From Tubiluchus corallicola (Eukaryota > Priapulida > Priapulimorpha > Priapulimorphida > Tubiluchidae), in the NCBI GenBank assembly GCA_030141605.1, contig JAQGDQ010000553.1:80221-144220 (forward strand): 64,000 bases of DNA. Direction: 5' to 3'. Below, piece after piece: positions 10,101 to 20,800 of this stretch (positions are counted from its first letter, which is position 1; each line of letters opens with the position of its first letter). A program made the position numbers and the translations under genes. The notes under the pieces are model-generated. The model did no database searches and was not told the origin of the DNA. It saw nothing but the letters and a program-made list of their open reading frames with translations.

Positions 10101-12465
10101 AGAGGCACTCGCTAAAAAGAAGGCAAAACTATCTAGAGAAGCAAGATCTGACCAACGACGTCTGCTCACTTCATTTGGTGATACAGTTGATTCGGATCTT
10201 CTCAAGTTTAATCAGCTTAAGGTAGAGCCCTGTTTACCATCACTTGTTTTGAATATTTTTATTACAGGCACTTAAAAACATTTATAGTTAAAACACTACA
10301 ACTTTATTAAAACTTAATTTACATAGTCAAAAATCATGTCAAACATTTCGACAGAGCTACTGCTGTCATCATCAGTGGTAAATTTTACAAACATACAACT
10401 AGCTTATATAGGCAGAGCCTATAGTATAGAAGATTATGCACTAATGTTAAATAAATAATTACATGAGAAATACATGCATACTTTTGACATGCTTTTTAAC
10501 TATGTAAATTAAAAGTTTTAATAAAGTTGTGGTGTTTTAACTGTAAATGTTTTGTTTTTAATGTGTTGTGGCTAGTAAGGCTGGGATGTTACAGTATGCA
10601 ATGCATGACTACCTGCTGTTCGGAAAAATTTGCTGTTATTGAACTTGTTAGATGCCGTGGTTACATTGCTGTTGTAGCTCAGATTACTGTGAATGCAAGA
10701 ATTAATAGTTTTAACTTCTGCATTCACCAATTTTTATTTGTCACATAAGCCAGTATTAAAGAAAAGGACAAGTCACTTTAGCATCTTAAGTTTATTTTAG
10801 TGATTTTACTAATTGTAAGAGGTGCTTATAACACCTTTATTTCTAAATCCTTCAAGCATTTTTCACAAACATTGAAATAAGCCTAACTTCCCAGATAGCT
10901 TGGCCTTTCCTTCAAGTTACCTGTATGAAATCTCTGTACCTGAATAATTATAGACATAATGTGTGGATTGTGTGATAGATACTTGGGCAATCACCGTTCA
11001 CTTGCACTCGTCTGTTTTTTCTAGTTTAGCTTAAGGTGACAGGTTAGCGTTATTTAAAGCTATTGGTCAATGGCTATTGACACCCATTTTTGTATTTAAG
11101 AGCAACAAATTTATTAACTAGGTAATGCATTTGTCATCCACATCCATTACAGGTTGTTGTCAACTTACAACATGGATTGCTTACGACTAGCAGCTTAGTG
11201 AATATACAGGGTAATTCACATCCAAATCACCTTGCGGCTGATTTGTCGGAATCAAATGTAACCACAAGTCCACAACTGCTATTTTTTAAAAATTATTCAC
11301 TAACTATACTTGCATGTTGTCCTGCATCATGGTGTGCTGTACAATTTCAAATCTTCTTTGAAATCCTAATCTTTCTTTATAATATTCAGTTCCGAAAGAA
11401 ACATCTGCAGTTTGCGAGAAGTATGATTCACGACTGGGGACTGTTTGCCAAAGAACCCATCTCGGCAGATGAAATGGTGATCGAATACGTCGGAGCAGTG
11501 GTTAGGCAGACTGTAGCTGATGAGCGTGAGAGGAAATATGAGGAAGAGGGAATCGGGAGTAGTTATCTCTTCCGGATTGACCATGATACTGTGATTGATG
11601 CAACAAAGACTGGTAACTTGGCACGTTTCATCAACCACAGTTGCAATGTAAGTGTTAGCTCGTTCTCCTGTGTTATTAGTAAGGTTTTCACGGGCACGGT
11701 TAAATTCTGTAGTCTATTTTGCTTTTCTTTGCTGGGTTGTATAGTTTTATGATACTTGTACTGGAAAATAAATGACTTCCTGTTCTTCTAAGATTAATTC
11801 AATGAGATGGCAGGGCTCTTTAGCTAAGAAAATGAAATGGCAAAGAGAAGGCTTTACAAAGAATTATCACTATCTGCGTCCAAGCCCGAAGGGTCCACAT
11901 CATACATCGCTTAGGTGCTTAGTGGCCTCAGTCTTGCATTCGAATCCCATGGTCTCTAATACGGAAATTCTTGATTACTTCTGACCTTGTCTTACTTGTG
12001 TAAAGTCTTAATAATTTCCAAAAGAAATGAATGGCAGTATGAACACTAGCTCTCAGGCTGCCAGATGTATGTCATCATCTAGCTGTATTCCCAGTGGAAA
12101 CCGTACTGGAATAAATGGAATTGAATCATGGAATAAGGATGTAAACTTGTGCGAATAGTATAAACGTGTCGTTTATGTTGTTAATACTTGTATTTATCAT
12201 TTTCAATATTATGGATGTGATTACCATTATGCTAGATAAAATAGAACACAAAAGATTGCAAATGTCTTTTCAAATCTGATTATTTTTGCAGCCAAATTGC
12301 TATGCAAAAGTGATAAACGTTGAAGGACAGAAGAAAATTGTCATCTACTCCAAGCAGCCAATCAGCATTAACGAAGAGATCACATATGATTACAAGTTCC
12401 CAATTGAAGAGAACAAAATTCCTTGTCTCTGTGGGGCTACAACTTGTCGGGGAGCTCTAAACTAA
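1..12465 (+). CDS. SETD1: SETD1/SET1 histone H3K4 methyltransferase, 3' part (11 exons)
   Basis: Catalytic subunit of the SET1/COMPASS complex, which methylates histone H3 lysine 4 at promoters in the nucleus. Coding exons: 1-1146, 2488-2649, 3378-3596, 4358-4448, 5689-5832, 7042-7375, 8406-8450, 8851-9640, 10096-10221, 11390-11647, 12292-12465. Joined they give 1162 residues with no internal stop and matching phases. In order (numbering from the window edge) the protein has a Pro/Ser/Met-rich disordered part (1-382), a conserved SETD1 block with [12 protein letters not shown], a Lys/Asp/Glu/Ser acidic region (510-700), a WDR5-binding WIN-like motif GCSRTEG (939-945), the N-SET region, the SET domain (about 1020-1143) with NHSCNPNC and ITYDYKF, and a post-[16 protein letters not shown]. 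Closest to vertebrate SETD1A/B. The RRM and the start lie left of the window. Introns 2650-3377, 5833-7041, 7376-8405, 8451-8850 and 9641-10095 are AT-rich with nothing I can name. A 3'UTR intron (donor near 12481, acceptor before 12960) is possible. Confidence 0.95.
1752..1940 (+). repeat. Two adjacent tRNA-like (SINE-type) units
   Basis: Near 1752-1820 an A-box-like segment (TTCAGATAGTAGAGC) is followed by a B-box-like GCGTTCAAGTCC. Near 1850-1930 a second pair appears (TAGGCTAATTGGTAAAAGC and GGTTAAAATCC). Neither folds into an intact tRNA by eye, so they are probably old tRNA-derived SINE heads in a SETD1 intron. Confidence 0.4.
2073..2174. repeat. Near-perfect 102-bp palindrome
   Basis: About 50-base arms meet with almost no loop, with only two mismatches seen. 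The left arm starts ATAACTTTCTAAGAC and the right arm ends GTCTTAGAAAGTTAT. It lies in the SETD1 intron 1147-2487 and is flanked by AT-rich DNA. It could be a tiny foldback MITE or a cruciform-forming site. Confidence 0.85.
2488..2649 (+). CDS. SETD1: SETD1 exon, [10 protein letters not shown] block
   Basis: Acceptor TTCGCAG, donor GTAAGA, 54 codons, phase 0 to 0. It encodes [15 protein letters not shown] and [14 protein letters not shown]. This matches the conserved helical block of SETD1A/B that precedes the acidic region. Confidence 0.9.
3378..3596 (+). CDS. SETD1: SETD1 exon, [14 protein letters not shown] block
   Basis: Acceptor GTTATAG, donor GTATCA, 73 codons, phase 0 to 0. The end of the exon ([14 protein letters not shown]) matches the SETD1 segment that in vertebrates reads LRGALRLPSFK before a basic run. 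The next exon supplies that run ([13 protein letters not shown]). Confidence 0.88.
3912..4150. repeat. Diverged dispersed repeat, copy 1
   Basis: Shares an ordered series of similar blocks with 40600-40870. One pair is CTGGAAAGTCACTGTGGCTT here and CATGGAAATTCACTGTACCT there. Another is ACATCTACGAGACATGTTGG here and ACATCTGCAAGATGTCTTGG there. Both are followed by an ACCATGAGT block. No protein family recognised. Confidence 0.4.
4358..4448 (+). CDS. SETD1: SETD1 exon, [13 protein letters not shown]
   Basis: Acceptor TTTGCAG, donor GTAACT, 91 bases, phase 0 to 1. It encodes a short basic/proline run followed by the start of the acidic region ([14 protein letters not shown]). Confidence 0.85.
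4932..5002 (+). repeat. Interstitial telomere-like TTAGGG repeat
   Basis: A run of degenerate TTAGGG/TTAGGA/TTACGG units in the SETD1 intron 4449-5688. The unit is that of animal telomeres, so this is probably an old repair insertion or a short satellite. Confidence 0.8.
5689..5832 (+). CDS. SETD1: SETD1 exon, acidic/basic linker
   Basis: Acceptor GTTGAAG, donor GTGTGT, 144 bases, phase 1 to 1. It encodes [20 protein letters not shown], a nuclear-localisation-like basic patch beside an acidic run. Confidence 0.82.
7042..7375 (+). CDS. SETD1: SETD1 exon, Ser/Glu-rich region
   Basis: Acceptor TTGCTTAG, donor GTAAGT, 334 bases, phase 1 to 2. Almost all Glu, Ser, Lys and Thr ([19 protein letters not shown]), as in the acidic region of vertebrate SETD1A. 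The Ser/Glu pairs are likely CK2-type sites (inference). Confidence 0.85.
8406..8450 (+). CDS. SETD1: SETD1 small exon, 45 bases
   Basis: Acceptor TTCCTTAG, donor GTATGC, phase 2 to 2. It encodes [15 protein letters not shown]. It is 45 bases, a multiple of three, so skipping it would keep the frame. Support is phase compatibility and composition only. Confidence 0.7.
8851..9640 (+). CDS. SETD1: SETD1 exon with WIN-like motif
   Basis: Acceptor TATTTTCAG, donor GTTTGA, 790 bases, phase 2 to 0. It encodes a Lys/Pro-rich linker, a conserved block ([33 protein letters not shown]) and the WIN-like motif GCSRTEGYY at 9524-9550, which in SETD1/MLL proteins inserts its arginine into WDR5. The vertebrate motif is GSARSEG or GCARSEG. 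Confidence 0.92.
10096..10221 (+). CDS. SETD1: SETD1 exon, N-SET end
   Basis: Acceptor TTTACAG, donor GTAGAG, 42 codons, phase 0. It encodes [15 protein letters not shown] and [10 protein letters not shown], the hallmark sequence just before the SET domain of SETD1. Confidence 0.95.
10279..10549. mobile_element. Foldback element, copy A, in SETD1 intron
   Basis: Terminal inverted repeats of about 50 bases (left begins CATTTATAGTTAAAACAC, right ends GTGTTTTAACTGTAAATG). The centre has TATAGGCAGAGCCTATAGTA. The same ends and centre recur in copy B at 14905-15194. No coding capacity. Holds a hammerhead-like core on the minus strand. Confidence 0.8.
10342..10375 (-). ncRNA. Hammerhead-ribozyme-like core
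   Basis: On the minus strand CTGATGA is followed by a possible GACAG/CTGTC stem and then GAAA, the conserved core order of hammerhead ribozymes (CUGAUGA, stem II, GAAA). One extra base sits between CTGATGA and the stem. A pairing stem I was not found, so activity is doubtful. Confidence 0.35.
11390..11647 (+). CDS. SETD1: SETD1 exon, SET domain N-half
   Basis: Acceptor ATATTCAG, donor GTAAGT, 86 codons, phase 0. It encodes SET-N and [43 protein letters not shown] and [11 protein letters not shown]. The donor splits the NHSC-N/PNC cofactor-binding motif. Confidence 0.96.
11885..12135 (+). repeat. SINE-like unit in SETD1 intron
   Basis: A B-box-like TGCATTCGAATCCC at about 11936 follows a weak A-box-like GCTTAGTGGCC. 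The 3' end has a small hairpin (CCAGTGGAAACCGTACTGG) followed by GAATAAATGGAATTG, a tail typical of tRNA-derived SINEs. Only one copy is seen in the window. Confidence 0.4.
12292..12465 (+). CDS. SETD1: SETD1 last coding exon, SET-C and post-SET
   Basis: Acceptor TTTTTGCAG, ends in TAA. It encodes [20 protein letters not shown], the catalytic Tyr segment EEITYDYKF, and the post-SET zinc-binding cysteines in [13 protein letters not shown]. The protein ends with the usual SET1 C-terminus. Confidence 0.97.
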   Translation, partial: PNCYAKVINVEGQKKIVIYSKQPISINEEITYDYKFPIEENKIPCLCGATTCRGALN

Positions 12466-14971
12466 ACTGCTAGTGGCACTGGTATGTGAGACCTTGATAA
12501 TCTTACCAAAAATAGTGTTTAATTCCTATATGATGTTGTAATCGTCCAAAAGGAACATATACAGTCAAACCTCTCTATACCTCCAACTTTGGTACTGTAA
12601 AAACTTTGTTGTTATTGCGAGTTTGGCATTATAACGAGGTGCATTAATACATATGTCTGTGCAAATATAATAGCTAGGTTAGCATTATAAAGGGGGCATT
12701 CTAACAAGTTTTCACTGTAGCAGGAAATGTTATTTCAATATTGAGCTGGATGAGCATTGTTAGTTATCACGAGGAATCTTTGAACTAATATTTATAGCAG
12801 TTTACATAGAGTTATTCACATTTGCATTCCAAAAAAGAAATTAGCTAAGTTTTCTGAGTTTTTTTTCATTTAAATATCATAGTAAATAAAAATTACTTGT
12901 AACTGCAATTAGGTGCTTCTCATACCTAACAAATTATTCTAAACTCCATTTTTTACAGGTTGAGTTATTTGAGTATTTGAAAGAAGAACCATGAGTCAGC
13001 AGTCATCTTTACGAGAGGTGGTTTGACTAGTTTGGATACATTTCGTTTCCTGTATTGCATGGTCATTTGTTTTTATACCAATAGAAAAGTAATGGTGACT
13101 GACATGTTACCATATGCATGTCATCAATTTATATTGTACAGAATCTTATTTTACAGACGTTATTGATTGTAATCTTAAGTGAAGATTCATCGAGTAGAGC
13201 CAGGACTACATGTAGTATGACTGGGGTACATCTGCTAGCTTGTTATGTATATATTTAACGCATTAATGAAATGTTATATTTGCAGCTTTGACTGCAAGTA
13301 AACTGACCTCATGCTAGCTAATGCATGGTTTTTTCTACTTTTGTAACGAGCAAAATGATGACGCATCGTTTATAGTGGAAGTGGCAGTCTGGTCCTGTTC
13401 ACTATAACTTCAACAAACGCGAATGCTATAAATATGAGAACTCTAATAATGCTCAATTTCTCCATTAATAGACATTGATCTACTTACTGGTTTAATGCTT
13501 ATAAATATTAAATAACCATTCGTTCAGACATTAGTGCATTAAAGTCAGATAGTTACTATAACCTGTGTGAAGTAAAATTGCTGTAAAGCTCCTCTTGTGA
13601 TTACTAAGGGAAATTTGAAATTCAAGGATACATTCTGTTTTCATTTTACATGTTCTCGCACGTTTCCCCCTTGCTCTGTGTTTACATTAAGAAAAATGGA
13701 CACATTTATTGGCATATTCCCATTTAAGTGGTTGCTAGTACAATGGGGAAATTAAAGACTACTTAAAATGTGACAATCTGTCCTCTGTTTAGATTATTCT
13801 GCTGATATCTATATCAATTTAATGCAGTTTGATGATTTTTCTGGCATGTGTGCATGCTATATTACTATGTACAGGTAGTGGATTAAATCCACAAAGAAAC
13901 AAGCCTTGAAACTTTGAAACGATAGAACGGTATCTTCAGTAAAGAATTGTATCTTATTATTGTAACAGTTAAGTACAAAATAGCTGAGGTTACATTTTGT
14001 AGTAAGATTTGTTATTTACCAATGTAAACAAGCAAGCATGGAAGTTATTATTCGTTTTATAAACATGCGATGAATTTGGCTGTAAATAAATTAATAGCTC
14101 CTGTGTGGTCAGTAAAAAAAGTTAAATAAATTGAGTTGTGCTGCTATATGTCATTTATTTTGCTGATTAATGAATTTCTATATGGTCTTGTTATCCAGCC
14201 GTCAGACGTATCTTGCTATTAAGAGGTTCTTGAGAATGCCGTGACTTGTGTAACTATTGATTTATAATCAGAAATATGAAAATAATGAATTCGGAAACCA
14301 CCAGATATTACACCCCGTAATTACCTTTTACCACGACAAAGTTTTAAACATAGAGTAAACATAGAGTTTATATTAATTATAGCAACAAATTGATAGATTA
14401 TAAAAGACGACAACTAAACAAACTTCCTGTTTATTATCAACGCCTTTCTGGTATTTAAATTACAGAATTTTAATTTTTTCATCTCTTATTTTGTGCTGGA
14501 AGTTCATATTCCAAAATGTTGCATCAACATGTAAGCTGTCATAGGACGTTATTGAAAATGAAATTTTGGCATTTTAGTACGTTTTGTTACGAGGGTTACC
14601 TTCAAATGTCAGAAACCAAAAACGTCAACTAGGCAGGTAGACAAAACATAAATTTGCACATATGCTACATTGTAAATACAATAGCTCTAACATAATATTA
14701 TTATGCTTTATTGCTACAATTTGATATATTATTAAGTAGGAATTGTTTGTACAGTATGTTGAGAACTTGAATGCATTCATATTTAGATAATACATACAGG
14801 TTTAAAATGACTATAATTTTCATGTCTGTTTATTTTTTTTAATTTTTATTAATGAATCTTCTGTATCTTAACCATGACTTTCAAGTGGCATCATTGATAT
14901 ATCTTTCATTATTAAAACACGACTTCTATTAAAACTTTAATTTACAACTGTTTAAAAACATGTCTCCAAAC

Positions 14972-15001
14972 GTTTCGACTGCCAAATGCAGGCATCATTA
15001 G
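14972..15001 (-). ncRNA. Hammerhead-like core, left arm of copy B
   Basis: Minus strand reads CTAATGA, a TGCCTGC/GGCAGTC stem region, then GAAAC. The core differs from CUGAUGA by one base. After GAAAC comes GTTTGGAGAC, which can close a short stem III. Confidence 0.3.
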
Positions 15002-15093
15002 TGAAAGACTTCTACAAACAAACAACCAGTTTTATAGGAAGAGCCTACAGTAACTGCCTACAAAACTGGTTGTTTGTTTTTATACATCAGTCA

Positions 15094-15123
15094 CTGATGA
15101 TGACTGCAGTTGGCAGTCAAAAC
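15094..15123 (+). ncRNA. Hammerhead-like core, right arm of copy B
   Basis: Plus strand reads CTGATGA, then a perfect 7-bp stem TGACTGC/GCAGTCA, then AAAACGT with a possible ACGT/ACGT stem III. The G of GAAA is lost, so it is probably an inactive relic. Confidence 0.3.
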
Positions 15124-17861
15124 GTTTGGAGACGTTTTTAAACAGTTGTAAATTAAAGTTTTAATAACAGTTGTGTTGTTTCAATAATAAATGCTTAGAA
15201 TGGCCTGTATAAATTGTTTAATAATTTTCATCTTCTTTTTCCTAATCCACACAAAAAGGTCTAATTGACAAAGACAATGCTGGCAATTGCGTGTCGTAAT
15301 TGAACATAATTAGTTTAATTATTACTAATATACAGGTAGACAGATAAAATTCAATCTAAATCATTTAGATACAACACAGAATTAATCATTATATACAAAA
15401 CATACTAAAATGTACATTATATTTTGTAAACATCAAATTTAACCAACGACAATAGTCTTGCAGGTATTATTGTACACAACATCAAAGAAGGTAGGTAAAT
15501 TCTTGTAACGTTCTCTAAACTTTACTGACAACCATTAATTTTTTGTTATTTACGATGATTCAAGTTTAACAACCATAAACGCATACTGTAACGATAACAA
15601 CAAAAAGCATTCACCTATTTACATACATGTAATTCTATACCTGCAACACATACAAAGAAAATACAAGCTCAGCAAAATTTGAACGCAGATAAATTGACTA
15701 AGCAATACAAATAAAGCAGCACAAATAATTTTAATTAACCAACTGCAATTACTTTTAGCATACGCAAATGGGCAGGTGCAAAATACCCTTTTTGTAACTA
15801 CCAAAGATGCTGATATTATTATATATTATCAAACAAGTTTTGGCAGGGTATAACCAAAGTCAAACCAACTGGCGAAATGTAAGTATCTGTCGTAACTTTT
15901 TCCATTAATTGCGAAAAAAACAATTTGAGTTTTAAACTTAGGTATTTTGGTTAAAAAATCAAGCAAAAAAACAGCCTGAGTAAAGATTAAGCTCCCTTTG
16001 CCAAACTGTCTCAATACTCTAAACAGTAAACTCTACAATGTCATTTTGCTAATTGTTTTATTACAAAGTTAAGCAATAACGAGTGACCTTAACGATTTGA
16101 TGTTTTGATTACGATGTTCGTAATTTTGTTGTAATACCTCTGCGGCATAACAGCTATACAGTTACAATAGTATCTAAATAGTAATACGTACAAGACTGGT
16201 GCTATCTTGTAATTCATAACGAAAATCACGATGTCCTTTTATGTACAAGATACTATGCTATAAAGTTGTTATTAAAACTTACAAGATATTATACAGAACA
16301 GACATTCTAACTTTACCATGGGTAGATAAATATTTACAAAACTACATAAACAAAATTTCTAAGTTCATGGCAAAATTACAACCATTAATTCACGTAGTGC
16401 AGATATGATCCTCACAGCACATTTAAAACATTACTAAAAATGCAAGTCAAAGACATTAAACAAAGCATCTTCCAGCAAGAAGACAATAACTAAATATATT
16501 AACTGCAACTGTAATGCCGCAAATAAATTGCGATTAACATTACTGACATAATATAGGTACAGATTAACATTTATATACCGGTCATAAAACAAATATGTTG
16601 TAAGACTTATACAACACAGTCTCATAACTACATTTTTACCTCACCTAAAGGCAACACAACAGCTAAAAATGAGCAAATTTATAAACACATTCTAACATTT
16701 CCACAAATTAGCTGACATATCAACATAAAACACCTGTTATAAATTATAACATCGAATGCACTTACTATAATGCCCGATTCGACAAGATTATTTTTATTCT
16801 TCCAAATGAGAATCAATGCTAGGACGAAAAATGTGCAAAACGACATAATTAAACTACTGTAACTAAAAACGAAAACGTCTTATTGACTAAACAACATAAA
16901 TGCCGCTCTTTGCCACACTCACAAAAGCACTTAAATGTTAACACTCTAGCAAAGCTCTTTGTGCAGTTTCTAACTTCAATATCCCTGCACAGAATGACAA
17001 AGTATTGATAACATTAAGAAATACATAAAATCATTTGACGAACAAAACTAACTGTAAGATCTACTCCCACATATTGATTACTAACATATATATATATATA
17101 TGTAGTGGAAATTAAACATACACAACTCACTTAATGCAAAGATATATAAGATTTGCAAAAAAAGGCTAATTAAGAAGTACTTGATTTCAGCTGCATAAAC
17201 CCAGTTGAAAAACTACAAAATGACGGTTCAACAAGAGTGTGCAAAACACAAACTAAATTTAAACTGCAGCACGTGCAAGTATAGATTTAAAACAACTCTT
17301 TTGCTTTTTGATTTTTTTAAACAAAACAAAATTTCAATGGCTGCAAATCACTTAACAAATAAGCAATTATTATCATTTGACATTGAGCTAACATGCCTGG
17401 CAGTATCTACATTTATTTACATTGTGACTACGTTTAATGTGATTGTGCAAGGTCACTGGGCTCATATTATTACAAAATTTTCATGTTAAGAGACACCAGG
17501 GTTTATGCTACATTATGATTTCTCATTATAAATTTCTTCTGTTTAAATGCAACTGTCAAGAGATTATACATAAATCATCTTTATTTCATACATAAATAAA
17601 CTAGGAATACCTTTGTGAATTAATAATATCTAAAAAACTTCAGTAATGATTGGAGTATTTCACAGTTAACCACAACCAATTTAACATATTAAGCAAATAA
17701 ATGAAATAGTTATGTAATTTATATTGATAAAAAGAATATAAAGAAATACACTTTTTAGAATCATCTAAAACAACTTGAAAAATTGATAAATAACATCATG
17801 ATACAGTACATAACAGGGACCTACCTAACCAGAAGTAAAACTTTGACACAAGAGGGAGCAT

Positions 17862-20800
17862 TTAACTTTGTGTAACTTGTCGCTTCTTCAGTGGTATCTT
17901 AGGTTTCACTGGTACATCCGGTTTAACAGAAAGTTTTGGCTTTGCAGCGACTTTTGGTTTGTAACCACCTTCAACGGGCACACTGACGGGGTTGGAAGAT
18001 TTTGTTGGCGACCTCACCGCCTTCCCCAAGTCCAAATCTTGACCTGGTTTGACACCGATGTTTGATTTTACCGGTTTGCTCCGGCCTGGCGGCCCTTTAT
18101 TTACCATGCTAACTGGTTTAACCGCAGGTTCGTTTACCAACTGAAGCCGTGGTTTGGCCGTTTTTTTTAAGCCAGCGCCGCTCTCTGTAGTAAGGATGGG
18201 TGCTTTGTTTGCTCTGCCAGCAGGTTTCACAGCATTCTCAGTACTTACAACTTTCGCCTTACCACGGACAATGTTAGAACTTTGGGTTGGAATGATAGTT
18301 TCAGATTTAGAGACCCTAGCTGGTTTCGGTGGCACTTTCTTCCTGCCGTCGCTGCTCGACTTTACTGGAGATGTTGCTTCGGGTGAATGCAATGGTGATA
18401 CAACTTTGCCACTTCTAGAAACATTTCTCGAATTCTTTGTACCAACACCAGGTTTGGAACTAGATACATCTCCTACGGCAACAGCTTCAAGTTGATTTTT
18501 TGTAGTAGTGGTTCTTTCCTCTGCTCTAAGGCCACCCACATTCTTCTGAACTCTTTTGTCTTTGCTACTCGAATCTTCCTTATGAATTGGGACATTTACA
18601 TCGTTTTCCATTTTAAAATGCCCCTTACCAGTTAGCGGTATACAATCACTGGTGAAATCAACACTGCCATCATTAAGACGTCTCTCACTTACCAACTTGT
18701 CAACTGAATCTAGTGCTTCCTCGTGAATTACAAGCTTTTCAGCCAGTTTGTCAAGTTCTTTAAAAACATCCACTTCAGGTTCAGCTTGAATGCCATTCTC
18801 TGCATCCACTTGTGCTTTAACAACCCGATGCGCTTCGCCAGATGTTTCACCCATTGATGTTGATGCCATGTTCAAAGAATATGCAGACACGTAGTTGACG
18901 CACTCGGGCGGTACAACTACATCGACGTTATTGCAGGTAGAATCTGTCTGGCTCACATCATCGAATACAGGTTTGCGAGCAACAGGTGCTACAACTTCGT
19001 CGAGATCGACAAAATCGTCATCAGCAAATGGAACATCACTGTCCACTGGAGAAACTTTAACAGGAGCAGTAGCACTTTTCATCACCTTATAATCTAAACT
19101 AGACACATGCGACGGCAGATTTTCCACACTGGCTAAATTGTCCTCTTTACCAACAGATGACTGCTCTTTCTTACTTGACTCTGGGCTTTTTGTACCTGGA
19201 CTGTATGAGATACTAGTTTTCTTCACACTTATGTCTTCATTACGTCCCTTGACATCAGTCAACGGTTCTGTTTTTACCAATGATATGTCGACTACAAACG
19301 AATCTTCGGTAGAAGAAGCACGCTTTTTAGACTCTTTAGATGTAGACTTTGCTATCATTATTGGATCAGAAGTTATACACGTGACTTCGGTTTGTTCAAC
19401 TTTTGCAGATGGTACACTGTCAACTGGGGAATTACTATGCACACTGTCAGGCATGTTCTTTTCAGGATTAACACAAACAGAATCATTATTCTGATCAGAG
19501 TCATCTATTTTTTCCAAAGAAGCAGCAGGAACAAACCGTATTGAACTCGGTGACGAAGAAGAACTAAATGACGAACTTACCGACGACAACGATGAGCTAT
19601 GTTGAGAATTCAATGACCTCACTGGCGATGCTTCTCTATTAGAAGAAAACTTAGTTGTCCAAACTTTAACACCAGTGTTTGTAGGTTGTGTCAATCCCTG
19701 ACCAGGATTAGATGAATTTATAGAAGCAGGCGAATGAAACGTATCCGGCGATGGATATGACTTGACAGATCTATGAGCGATCTCTGCCCGAGATTCTGTA
19801 TTTTTAGTTGAGGTAGATTGTGGGGTTAGGTCGCTGTGTATTTCAGTATGATTAGCACTGGGCACATCATAGACGTCGTGCTGAGACATATCAGGTGGTC
19901 GTGCTGGCAACAATCCCTCACGCGATATGCGAACATTGGAATGTCTAAGTCTGTACGAGTCGCAAGACCTCACCGGAGACGATTCTTGAAAAGGAGAACT
20001 TGAAGCCCTTCTGAGTGGCACCTCTGTGTTCAAAGGATAATTAGAAGCATTTACTGGTGACAAGACTCGATTTGGAGGCGAAACCGAGGAAATTACAGGT
20101 GAAACGCCTCGACAAATGGGAGAACCAGCAGAATTGGCAGGAGAAGCACCACGATTCAATGGAGATTCTCTAGCCGCATATGGAACCGGGTGAGTTGTTC
20201 TTACAATAGTCATGCCTACGCTTTTAGGATACTCTTCATCTGTGCTGCTACTCCCTTCCCTGTTTCTACGAAAGTCGGGTGAACGTTTTGGCGACACTTC
20301 CCGGAAGGGAGAATTTGAAGCTCTCACGATGGAAATGCCAGAATTTTTAGGACGACTGGCAGATCTATCAGGTGAATGATTCTTCCATGACAATGAGGTT
20401 GGATCAAACATCTTGTCGGAGCTTGAACTAGCTGACGATAGTGGTCGTGCACCTGCAACAATATGTGAATGTGATCCTCTATTACTCTGTGCCTTTCCAG
20501 GTGATTTAGTAGATGATGCAGCAGACACAAAACCAGTTGTTACATTTTCTACGGGTGAAAGAGAGCCAGCTGGAGAAATAGCACGAATAGATGCGACCTT
20601 CGTAGGTTTTACTGGTGATATGACTGTATTGAGTGGGGAATGAGAGCCCATGGAACCTATTGAACTTGTCGACTGATGCAGCAATAAATCTGACGAACTT
20701 CCAGTGACACAATGAACAGGAAGATTGGGTGATATCACAGGTGATGTTGTTTGTGCTGTCGGGGAAGTTGTGAGCCGCCTAGGAAATGTTGCCGGACGAA

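Larger units (their letters stand above)
14905..15194. mobile_element. Foldback element, copy B
   Basis: Almost the whole element is one inverted repeat. TTACAACTGTTTAAAAAC on the left faces TTTTTAAACAGTTGTAA on the right. AACAACCAGTTTTATAGG faces CCTACAAAACTGGTTGTT around a loop of about 20 bases. Ends and centre (ATAGGAAGAGCCTACAGTA) match copy A at 10279-10549. Confidence 0.85.
12466..17861. other. Convergent intergenic region, SETD1 to TBC1D10
   Basis: Both 3'UTRs lie here. AATAAA at 14085-14090 could end SETD1. Minus-strand AATAAA (TTTATT at 17580-17585) could end TBC1D10. Apart from the foldback element at 14905-15194 and an AT run at 17082-17102, I see AT-rich sequence without exon-like blocks. 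Confidence 0.6.

Noticed and set aside
18154-18495. Plus-strand ORF of 113 codons and others antisense to the TBC1D10 last exon
   Set aside because: Shadows of the strongly biased Ser/Pro/Lys coding strand. No splice context or similarity of their own.
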